48,398 nt of DNA from JABHQR01 sp043812455 (lineage in GTDB: Archaea > Nanobdellota > Nanobdellia > Woesearchaeales > GW2011-AR9), in the NCBI GenBank assembly GCA_043812455.1, contig JBDRMB010000024.1:1-48398 (forward strand), in the 5' to 3' direction. Shown here piece after piece: positions 42,085-48,398 of this stretch. Made by a program: the position numbers and the translations under genes. The notes beneath the pieces are model-generated. The model had not been told where the DNA came from. It was given only the letters and a program-made list of their open reading frames with translations, and made no database searches. The number at the start of each line of letters is the position of its first letter. The stretch's first letter is position 1.

Positions 42085-43416
42085 TTATTGGAGAAAAACT
42101 GGACTTTCTGATAAAGTTATAACTGAAGTTAGTATTATTTCTGTTTCAGGTTCAGTTATGCCTTCCTCTTCAATGATATGTGTTACTTGAGCTTTTTCTA
42201 AACCTAGATCACTTAACAATAGCTCGCCACTTCCCCAAGCCACATAAACAACATTATCATCATTGACAAATTTATATAACCAGATATTGTTTCCTCTTAA
42301 CTTTTCAACTGTTTCATAATAACCTAACTTCTCTACAACTAATTTGAATGTATAGTAAGCTGGTTTAGGAATATTTGTGTCAGAATCTACAAGATTACAT
42401 TGATAAAACATATTATCTTCATGAGTATCTCTATAATCGTGCCAAAGAACCTTTTCTGCTCCTTTTGCTGAAAAAATTACTAAACGTTTTACTACATGTT
42501 GCGCTTGAAGTTCTTCTGAACTTGGGCCAGATAATACAGAATTCGTGGCACTTGAAGTACATGTTTCTGTAACCCAAATAGGTTTCTCAACTCCATACTT
42601 ATCAAGAACTGCTTTATAATCATCATATCTTTGCTCAAGTTGCATCTCAAAATCTTCTTCAATCTTTCCATAATAATGAAAATTTCCAACATCAAAATAA
42701 TTTCCCATACCTTTTGCTAATAACTCGTCCATTGATTCAATTCCTTCATTAAATAAATTGTTATTATCTCCAGCAACTCCTGTAAGTACAACAACTGCTC
42801 CTGGAAATTCTTCTTTAATCCAAATGTAAGTGTTAGTAACAATTTCAAATCTGTCTGGAGAATTAATTCCTTCATTACCAATTTCCCAATATTCTATTTT
42901 ATCTTTATATCTACTGACAAACATTTTCACATATAATTCAGCATCTGCATTTTGTTCAGCATCGTTCAAATCGACAGAATGATCTTTAATGTAATTCATT
43001 ATTTCCTGCTTCCCACCTAAAGATTCTAAATATTCCCTTGACCATTCACCAATAAAAGGATAAACTGTCCCTGTTTGACCATACACTTCCATAATCCAGG
43101 GATGTTTATTGTTTTTGATAACTGCATCATACTTGCTCCAGTCCCAAACATTTTTATCTGACTGAACTTCATACCATGCTGAGCCTCTTCCAATTTGCCT
43201 TAACCAAATCATTCCCAATTTGTCAAGTTCTTTTGTTACAGTATAAACTGCTTGTTCTCCTTCATGAATGTCCGGGTATGCTCCGCCATTGATACCAAAA
43301 TGCATAGAATATCTGTCTTCAGGAATTTGTTGTGCTGGTTCTTGAGTAGTGCAAGCTGTTAAGGGTAATAGTAATAGAATAATAAGGATTATACTAATTC
43401 TTTTAACATTTATCAT
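42085..43416 (-). CDS. Lipoprotein glycoside hydrolase (clan GH-A-like)
   Basis: 443 aa. Lipobox LPLTAC puts the anchor at Cys22. A TIM-barrel glycosidase follows: HFGINGGAYPDIHEG, YWEIGNEG (N-E pair, acid/base Glu about residue 178), FDVGNFHYYG, and WVTETC (nucleophile Glu, about 283). The WEIGNEG/TET pattern is that of GH39/GH5-like retaining enzymes. The C-terminal about 70 residues form a beta domain. It should act on extracellular glycans, together with the GH3 enzyme 0.7 kb away. Confidence 0.8.
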   Translation of the reverse strand: MINVKRISIILIILLLLPLTACTTQEPAQQIPEDRYSMHFGINGGAYPDIHEGEQAVYTVTKELDKLGMIWLRQIGRGSAWYEVQSDKNVWDWSKYDAVIKNNKHPWIMEVYGQTGTVYPFIGEWSREYLESLGGKQEIMNYIKDHSVDLNDAEQNADAELYVKMFVSRYKDKIEYWEIGNEGINSPDRFEIVTNTYIWIKEEFPGAVVVLTGVAGDNNNLFNEGIESMDELLAKGMGNYFDVGNFHYYGKIEEDFEMQLEQRYDDYKAVLDKYGVEKPIWVTETCTSSATNSVLSGPSSEELQAQHVVKRLVIFSAKGAEKVLWHDYRDTHEDNMFYQCNLVDSDTNIPKPAYYTFKLVVEKLGYYETVEKLRGNNIWLYKFVNDDNVVYVAWGSGELLLSDLGLEKAQVTHIIEEEGITEPETEIILTSVITLSESPVFLQ

Positions 43417-43527
43417 AATTTGAACTAAAGTTATTTTGTTTAATAAAGGTTGCCTTATTTTATGTGTTCATAATGGTGGGAAGAACTAAGGTTGTGTAAG
43501 AATAACATATGCTTGTTAAGTTAGTTT

Positions 43528-44460
43528 TCACATACCATTCATCATATTAAAACTAAAACCAATTGCATAAGGTGTTGCAAATCCTGCTGCAATCGTTAAT
43601 GCTCCTTTAATCATATACATCTCGTCTAAATTACGGTATCTTTCTCGATCTTTCTTAAGTATCTTAACATGTTCACGAGCAAGTTCACTAGACTTTTCAT
43701 CCTTATTTCCATTATGTAAAAAGTAAACTATTTCTGGTACGTGCCCTAACCCAATAACAGTACTTCTCTCACCTTCAACATCCCATGCTTTTAGAAATTC
43801 TGCCATATATATAGATCTGCGAACTCTTTTCTCATATCTTTCTTCTCTCTCTTGTAATTCTATTTCAACATGAGCAGGAAGTTCTCTGAATCCTCCTGAA
43901 ATCATTGGATCTAATGATAAAGTTGTAATTGCTAAACCTTCCAACAATCGTGAAGGGTCCAATCTTTTGCTAACTCTTTTACCTATACTAACTAAGGGTT
44001 TACTAAGAAAATATAATGGTAGACCCATTCCCATAATTAAACCTTTAACATAATACTTTGTATAACCTGGAGCAGCAAGGTGATCTTTCATCTCAGGACC
44101 ACCAAGGGAAACAAAATCTCTCATCCCTTGTTCCAGGACAACATTCTTTTCGTCCCAAGCAGTTTGACGTATAATATTTTTGTAATGTTCACCAGTTAAA
44201 GCATGACCAACTCCTAAAAGCCGACATTTAACTCCATCAACATTAATTTCAACTATTGGGATAGTTTCAGGAATATTTTCATTCTGAGAAGCAATTTTCT
44301 TTTCTAATTTACACAATTGTTTCCAATCCTTTCCAAGTTGTCTTAAAAATTTCTTTTCAGATTTGAACTTGACGCCAGCATCAACATAAGTTCCTCTAAG
44401 TTCATCTATTGAATTTGTACTTAGTATTTCGTCTAATGTTAGTGGGGTTAATTCTGTCAT
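43528..44460 (-). CDS. TraB/Tiki-superfamily-like protein
   Basis: 310 aa. Matches parts of the TraB/GumN/EreA-like fold: LLGVGHALTGEHYK (G-x-x-H, 83-86), VVLEQGMRD (Glu110), EERYEKRVRRSIYMAEFL, and STVIGLGHVPEIV (His240). These His and Glu positions form the metal site of Tiki-type proteases. A hydrophobic stretch (about 140-155) and the C-terminal helix may touch the membrane. Activity unproven. ATGA overlap (44457-44460) with the exporter gene shows tight coupling. Confidence 0.68.
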   Translation of the reverse strand: MTELTPLTLDEILSTNSIDELRGTYVDAGVKFKSEKKFLRQLGKDWKQLCKLEKKIASQNENIPETIPIVEINVDGVKCRLLGVGHALTGEHYKNIIRQTAWDEKNVVLEQGMRDFVSLGGPEMKDHLAAPGYTKYYVKGLIMGMGLPLYFLSKPLVSIGKRVSKRLDPSRLLEGLAITTLSLDPMISGGFRELPAHVEIELQEREERYEKRVRRSIYMAEFLKAWDVEGERSTVIGLGHVPEIVYFLHNGNKDEKSSELAREHVKILKKDRERYRNLDEMYMIKGALTIAAGFATPYAIGFSFNMMNGM

Positions 44461-45134
44461 TTTCCATCACCTGTCAGAAGTGTTTCTTCTAAAGATAAAT
44501 GGGCATCATAGTTAATTGTTTGTTCTATTGCAGTTTTTTCTTGCAGAGGCCCATTATTGTTAGGGGTTGCTGTATAAATCAAACCCATTAGTCCAATAGA
44601 AGCAACTGCAAGTCCCGTGGCTAAAGTTCTTTTAGTTCTTAGTCCTTGTCTTTTAATATAATCAGGATATACTCTTCTGTCACAATCTTTAATTCCAGTT
44701 AAGTCACGATAAACGTCAACGGCATAACCTTGTGGAATCCCATTCACAGCACCAAAAACTGTAGAACATCCAGTTGCAATTGCAATTTCCTTCCAATCCC
44801 TTGCACCTGAAGCTAAATAAATTGGAGGAGCGACACATGCACTAAACAAAGCATTGTATAGACTATCATGAATAAACTGTTTCTTTTCACTTGTTTGATC
44901 TGTTATCTTAAATAACCTTCTCGATAGGTCTCGTCCTCTTGCATAAATTAAACCCAAACCCCCAAAAGCTAAACCAGCCGCCACAAATCTTGATTTTATT
45001 GAAACATCATCAGACATTCCTGCTATTCCTACTTCAAAAGCCGCAAATGCTGGGTTTGATTCTGTTAGCATTGCAGTTGTATCAATAACATGTTTCTTTG
45101 CATTCTTTTTCAGAAACTCAATTGATTTGCTCAT
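44457..45134 (-). CDS. AlaE-like membrane transporter with extra helix
   Basis: 225 aa. Follows the AlaE (alanine exporter) pattern: VIDTTAMLTESNPAFAAFEV, SRFVAAGLAFGGLGLIYARG, then RDLSRRLFK, DSLYNALFSACVAPPIYLAS, W-K-E-I-A-I-A-T-G, and YAVDVYRDLTG. It has about four membrane helices, plus an additional C-terminal one (TGLAVASIGLMGLIYTA) not in AlaE. It may export alanine or a related small molecule. It overlaps both neighbours by 4 nt. Confidence 0.72.
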   Translation of the reverse strand: MSKSIEFLKKNAKKHVIDTTAMLTESNPAFAAFEVGIAGMSDDVSIKSRFVAAGLAFGGLGLIYARGRDLSRRLFKITDQTSEKKQFIHDSLYNALFSACVAPPIYLASGARDWKEIAIATGCSTVFGAVNGIPQGYAVDVYRDLTGIKDCDRRVYPDYIKRQGLRTKRTLATGLAVASIGLMGLIYTATPNNNGPLQEKTAIEQTINYDAHLSLEETLLTGDGK

Positions 45135-45271
45135 TTTCCATCACCAGACATAAGTTTTCTAACTGCAAATTCAAATATGTGAGATTTGTTTCTAAAAGTG
45201 CCATCTCTAAGATTGTCTTGAATCATAGACATAACTTCCTCTTCTATTGTAATACTGGTTTGAACCTTCAT
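45131..45271 (-). CDS. Ribbon-helix-helix regulator, 46 aa
   Basis: ATG 45269-45271 to TGA 45131-45133. The sequence MKVQTSITIEEEVMSMIQDN, then LRDGTFRNKSHIFEFAVRKL, matches the RHH_1/CopG fold: beta strand with alternating polar residues, then two helices with R-N-K-S between. RHH dimers bind DNA, often as autoregulators. It heads an operon whose ends overlap as ATGA. CTTTATATG (45297-45305 region) is the TATA, 26-34 nt upstream, so the transcript is leaderless. Confidence 0.8.
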   Translation of the reverse strand: MKVQTSITIEEEVMSMIQDNLRDGTFRNKSHIFEFAVRKLMSGDGK

Positions 45272-45386
45272 ATTATGATATTTTACATTACCCACATATA
45301 AAGTTTTTGTTTATTTAGTCACAAAACAGTAGTAACTAAAGTTAAAAGAAATACCCTTGCAACTAGAGCATACTAAAAATTAGAAA

Positions 45387-45440
45387 CGCAAGAAAAGCTT
45401 AGCTTTTCTGCGCACAGAAAATTTAAAAGATTTTCTTGTG
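45387..45440. repeat. Two adjacent hairpins between divergent operons
   Basis: CGCA-A-GAAAAGCT with AGCTTTTC-TGCG (45387-45411) forms a 12-bp stem with a bulged A. CACA-GAAAAT (45413-45422) with ATTTTC-TTGTG (45430-45440) forms a second. Both share GAAAA/TTTTC ends. They lie in the 224-nt gap 45272-45495, which has no gene. Terminator, processing signal or mobile-element relic are possible. Confidence 0.45.
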
Positions 45441-45495
45441 TTTTTGTATCTTTGAAAAAGACAAACAGAAGATTATCTTAGGGGAATATCTTAAT

Positions 45496-46266
45496 TTAAA
45501 AATCTAACTCAACACTAACTGGACAATGGTCAGAACCTTTAACATCAGTAAGGATCTCGGCAGCTTTAACCTTATTCTTAATCTTATCACTAACTAAAAA
45601 GTAATCTACCCGCCAGCCAACATTATTTGCCTTAGCATTAAACCGGTAACTCCAATAACTGTACTCAACCTTTTTTGGATGAAGATAACGGAAAGTATCA
45701 ACAAAACCTGCTTTAACAAAATTGTCAAACCCGTCAATTTCTGTCTGTGTAAACCCAGCAGTTTTGTTATAGTTTTGTTTAGGTCTTGCCAAATCTATTT
45801 CTTCGTGCGCAACATTAAAATCTCCACCAATAATTACTGGCTTTTTCTTTTCTAACTTTTTTAGATATTTAAGAAACGCTAGGTCCCATTCTTTCCGATA
45901 ATCTAACCTTGGTAAACCTCGACCAGAATTTGGAACATAAACATCAACCAAAAAGAATTTAGCAAATTCTAAAGTAACAACTCGGCCTTCATTATCATGA
46001 TTTTTCTGATTAATACCATAAGTTACATTTTCTGGTTTGTGTTTACTAAAGATAGCAGTACCTGCATAACCTTTCTTTTTTGCAGAATTGTAATATAATT
46101 GATATTTAGAAGATTTTTCTGAAAGGGATAACGGCAAATCAATTTCTTGAGTTTTAGTTTCTTGTAGCATAAGAAAGTCAAACTGTTCTTTTTTGAACCA
46201 ATCAGTAAACCCTTTCTTAAGAATAGCTCTAAACCCGTTAACGTTCCATGATATTATCTTGACCAT
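45496..46266 (-). CDS. xth: Exodeoxyribonuclease III (AP endonuclease)
   Basis: 256 aa. Contains the EEP-fold motifs: SWNVNGFRA, LQETKTQ (Glu metal ligand), DVYVPNSGRG, GDFNVAHEEIDLARP, WRVDYFLVS and the terminal GSDHCPVSVEL (Asp-His). It incises DNA at abasic sites in base-excision repair and has 3'-5' exonuclease activity. The chain is the usual length and starts MVKIISWNVN, at the family's start. Confidence 0.96.
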   Translation of the reverse strand: MVKIISWNVNGFRAILKKGFTDWFKKEQFDFLMLQETKTQEIDLPLSLSEKSSKYQLYYNSAKKKGYAGTAIFSKHKPENVTYGINQKNHDNEGRVVTLEFAKFFLVDVYVPNSGRGLPRLDYRKEWDLAFLKYLKKLEKKKPVIIGGDFNVAHEEIDLARPKQNYNKTAGFTQTEIDGFDNFVKAGFVDTFRYLHPKKVEYSYWSYRFNAKANNVGWRVDYFLVSDKIKNKVKAAEILTDVKGSDHCPVSVELDF

Positions 46267-46311
46267 ACTTGAAATGAAGAAGAAGAAGAAGTTAGATATA
46301 AAGTTTTCTTA

Positions 46312-46635
46312 TTAGTCTGGATCAATTGTTCCCACGCTGGTTTCACTTTCAATAGATTCTCCTATACACCACTCTGTTTCTTCTTCACTTAATTCCTCTA
46401 GAGAATCACTGGTAATTATATTGTATACCTTTGCAAGAGCCCGGTAAGCATCTGCTACTTCTTGGTGAACAGATTTTTCAGGAGGAGCTTCTTGCCACTT
46501 ATTGTCAACATAATTTCTGCTAATTGCTTGGTAAAGTTCTGGAATTAATGAACGGTCTCTCCCAAAAATAACAATTCCTGGAACTCCTGTTATTGACTCA
46601 AGACCTTCTTTAACTTCACCAACAGTTATTTCCAT
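46312..46635 (-). CDS. Hypothetical protein, 107 aa
   Basis: Begins MEITVGEVKEGLESITGVPG and IVIFGRDRSLIPEL, a beta-alpha start reminiscent of the small alpha/beta protein at 30509-30670. The rest is helical and acidic (SLEELSEEETEW). No membrane segment. Unknown function. Confidence 0.6.
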   Translation of the reverse strand: MEITVGEVKEGLESITGVPGIVIFGRDRSLIPELYQAISRNYVDNKWQEAPPEKSVHQEVADAYRALAKVYNIITSDSLEELSEEETEWCIGESIESETSVGTIDPD

Positions 46636-46813
46636 AACTGAAGAATTAGTAATATGTTTTAAAACCTTATCTTTTGAAGAAAGTATATTTTTGGTTAGGT
46701 AGTTTTTAATGGTTGTTATGTTAAAGATTGATTGGAATATATTAAATTCTATTAGGATTTAACAAAAAACTTTATATAATTAATGTGATTAGATAAATTT
46801 GGTGATTAAAAAA

Positions 46814-46978
46814 ATGGCAGAATGTGAAGACATTGCAAGACTTGTTGAAAATAAGGATCAAAGAGAATTGTACGGTGCAAAAAACCTAGATCCTCTTAAA
46901 AACGAAGGAATCTATGAACTTAAACCCGGTTGCATAAAAGAACCAGATTATGTAACTGAAGCTAGTAGCAGATATTAA
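46814..46978 (+). CDS. 54-residue small protein
   Basis: ATG 46814 to TAA 46978. GGTGATT (46801-46807) is the ribosome binding site and TTTATATA (46771-46778) the TATA box. The product begins MAECEDIARLVENKDQRELY and has two cysteines with charged helices; family unknown. The complete expression signals support a real gene. Confidence 0.66.
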   Translation: MAECEDIARLVENKDQRELYGAKNLDPLKNEGIYELKPGCIKEPDYVTEASSRY

Positions 46979-47026
46979 ATTCCACACAATTTTTTTATTT
47001 CTTAATCGTTCTAATTTTTTCTTTTT

Positions 47027-47055
47027 GTTACTATTAGTAAGGAAATAATAGTAAC
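47027..47055. promoter_or_regulatory. 10-bp inverted repeat operator before the kinase-fold gene
   Basis: GTTACTATTA (47027-47036) and TAATAGTAAC (47046-47055) are perfect inverted copies with a 9-nt spacer. They abut the TATA (ATTTAAAA, about 47056-47063) of the 47089 gene. The right arm recurs at 160-169 before another TATA, so a common regulator is possible. Confidence 0.55.
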
Positions 47056-47088
47056 ATTTAAAAAAAACGTTAATTCTGAGTTTAAATT

Positions 47089-48267
47089 ATGCAACCACAT
47101 TTTTATCAAGAAGTATCAATTGTAAGAGGGTCTATTGATAGAATTAATAATAAAATAAGAATGCCTTCAAGTGGATTATTGCATGAAGTGTTGGTTTCTG
47201 GAAGAGAACAAAACAATTCTGGTATTTTTGTAAATTATTCCCCAAATGGAGATTCTTCTCTTAAGCTTGAAGGGTTAAAATATCATGGAAGAGAATTAAT
47301 GTGGCAACAAGGAGGGTTAGAAGATGAAATTGGAAGAGTCTTACCTTATGTTGGAATTAAAGGTTGTGGACATCCACGCGAAGCAATGATGGCTGGTTAT
47401 GGTCCTTTACATGAAGGAAAAAGGATGGTCTTAGAAGTCAACTTAAGTTATCCTTTTGCTTGTGGTGGAAAACCAGACCCTGTTGATGAAAAAGGTAATG
47501 AAATATTGGAAGGCGTATTAGCAGATACAGATAATGGGAAAATATTCTTAAGAAATTGGAATGATGAACAATATGCTGCTTGTCACTCAGTAGGTTTATA
47601 CTTTTTAGGAGAAGCACAACATCAATTTGATGTTTGTAATTGGCTAAGAGAAAGAGGTATAACTAGAACTTTTGTTCCGATTGCTGTTGTTGAATTAAAA
47701 GAAGTTATTGAAAAAGACGGAACTATTGTAGATGTAAATAATTTAAATGATTTAGATAGGTTTGACAATGATGGCAATCTGAGTTATCGGTTTACCACAG
47801 CATTATCTTTCAGAGGTATGAAGGATCCTATGAGAGTTGAAGAAGCAGGCATAGAAGATTTAATTCAATTTTATGAAGAAGACAATACAATTAATGATTG
47901 GAAAGATTTAGATGAATATCACCATTGGTGGATTGAAATGGTAGCTTCAAATTTAGCTAGGATGCATAATCTTGAAATGACTCACGGAAATTTCCTACCA
48001 ATTAATATTGGTAGAGATTCATGTATTTTTGATTTTGGAGATTCTATTGCACCAGGACTTAACCCACCATCCACACCATATGTAGATGAAAGTCTTGGAC
48101 ATAGAAGTGATAAATTCAAAAAAAGAGAGAATAAAGATAAAGAAGATTTATTGTACAGTTGTTGTGATTTCACTACAAGAATTATTGGAGAAAATTGTAC
48201 ACCTAATGATCTTCAAAAAGCCATTGACTTTGCTGAAAAAGTCTATAAAAAAAATAGAAAATCATGA
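47089..48267 (+). CDS. Divergent protein-kinase-fold protein, 392 aa
   Basis: The C-terminal part has a kinase catalytic core: LARMHNLEMTHGNFLPINIG, an HGN-F-x-x-x-N version of H-G/R-D-x-x-x-x-N, then IFDFGDS (DFG). The catalytic Asp of HxD is Asn here, so kinase activity is doubtful; the N-terminal ATP lobe is not obvious. It resembles aminoglycoside/fructosamine-kinase-like atypical proteins. An inverted repeat and TATA lie upstream. Its stop falls at the edge of a hairpin that may be a transposon end, so the C-terminus could be altered. Confidence 0.6.
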   Translation: MQPHFYQEVSIVRGSIDRINNKIRMPSSGLLHEVLVSGREQNNSGIFVNYSPNGDSSLKLEGLKYHGRELMWQQGGLEDEIGRVLPYVGIKGCGHPREAMMAGYGPLHEGKRMVLEVNLSYPFACGGKPDPVDEKGNEILEGVLADTDNGKIFLRNWNDEQYAACHSVGLYFLGEAQHQFDVCNWLRERGITRTFVPIAVVELKEVIEKDGTIVDVNNLNDLDRFDNDGNLSYRFTTALSFRGMKDPMRVEEAGIEDLIQFYEEDNTINDWKDLDEYHHWWIEMVASNLARMHNLEMTHGNFLPINIGRDSCIFDFGDSIAPGLNPPSTPYVDESLGHRSDKFKKRENKDKEDLLYSCCDFTTRIIGENCTPNDLQKAIDFAEKVYKKNRKS

Positions 48268-48398
48268 AAAATCTGCCGAAAGTGTTCTACCACACCCTAA
48301 AGGATGTGGTATGAACGAACACTTTCACAAAAGGCAGATTTTTGTGATACAAAAAATTTCGACCTGAAGGTCGGGGTATTAGACCCCGCTTAAAATTT
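48267..48398 (-). mobile_element. Probable right end of an IS200/IS605 (TnpB) element, extending past the window
   Basis: A three-part hairpin spans 48267-48343: AAAAATCTGCC/GGCAGATTTTT, GAAAGTGTTC/GAACACTTTC and TACCACACCC/GGATGTGGTA around TAAA. On the minus strand the centre reads CATACCACATCCTTTAGGG, like right ends of tnpB-type elements. CGACC-TGAA-GGTCG and CGGGGT-ATTAG-ACCCCG (48360-48388) follow, as in the region encoding omega-RNA. The tnpB gene itself would lie beyond 48398. The family call is from pattern memory. Confidence 0.5.

Noticed and set aside
48086..48367. 93-residue frame overlapping the end of the kinase-fold gene
   Set aside because: It runs out of frame through a conserved-looking coding region and then through hairpin DNA; no start signal.
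1..48398. CRISPR array or Cas genes
   Set aside because: No regularly spaced repeats of 23-40 nt and no Cas-like proteins were seen; repeats found are short promoter motifs or hairpins.

Overview
The window looks like chromosome from a small-genome archaeon, most likely a DPANN lineage (Woesearchaeota/Pacearchaeota-like). This is inferred from gene content and signals, not from a database search. The DNA is AT-rich, genes are tightly packed, and promoters show archaeal TATA boxes (TTTATAAA-like). About 25 nt downstream of these there is often a leaderless ATG; other starts follow a GGTGA/GAGGTGA ribosome binding site. The information-processing genes are archaeal: archaeal/eukaryal-type IleRS, TFS, Spt5 next to SecE, a GINS subunit, Bud32 of KEOPS, SMC, an archaeal signal peptidase and an intron-bearing tRNA-Glu.

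Layout. 0-0.2 kb: the 3' end of a probable IS630-type transposase. 0.2-10.7 kb: IleRS among unknown genes, a membrane-anchored winged-helix protein, a secreted coiled-coil protein followed by a GC-rich structured stretch, and a long metallophosphoesterase. 10.9-20.3 kb: a tandem nucleotidyltransferase, a lipoprotein, an rRNA methyltransferase of the ArmA/Rmt/FmrO type, signal peptidase I, a secreted metzincin-like protease, TFS with a coupled partner, zinc-finger and tiny proteins, and a divergent deoxypyrimidine pair (thymidylate-kinase-like; kinase fused to dCMP deaminase). 20.3-30.7 kb: a nucleotidyltransferase with a small overlapping partner, DUF167 and YkgJ proteins, Bud32, a U32 peptidase-family enzyme, a proteasome-like Ntn hydrolase with a coupled partner, an MnmC-like methyltransferase, GINS and a radical SAM enzyme. 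30.8-35.3 kb: SMC, then SecE, Spt5 and a small gene.

35.3-38 kb is an accessory island. tRNA-Glu carries an intron in its D-loop. A decayed or structured stretch follows, then a fragment resembling the N-terminal domain of an archaeal tyrosine integrase, a stand-alone RelA/SpoT-type synthetase behind repeated upstream motifs, and an unknown gene. 38-43.4 kb holds an Lrp/AsnC-type regulator, three tiny genes with strong ribosome binding sites, and a cell-surface set: DUF2391 membrane protein, GH3 hydrolase, secreted small proteins and a glycosidase lipoprotein. 43.5-45.3 kb is an overlapping three-gene operon: ribbon-helix-helix protein, AlaE-like exporter, TraB-like protein. The rest holds ExoIII, small unknown proteins, a degenerate kinase-fold protein and, at the right edge, hairpins resembling the right end of an IS200/IS605 (TnpB/omega-RNA) element that continues past the window.

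The strongest candidates for undescribed biology are the proteasome-like hydrolase with its partner (25.1-26.7 kb), the RHH/AlaE/TraB operon (43.5-45.3 kb), the archaeal ArmA/Rmt-like methyltransferase (13.9-14.8 kb), the tRNA-Glu D-loop intron, and the RelA/SpoT protein beside an integration scar.
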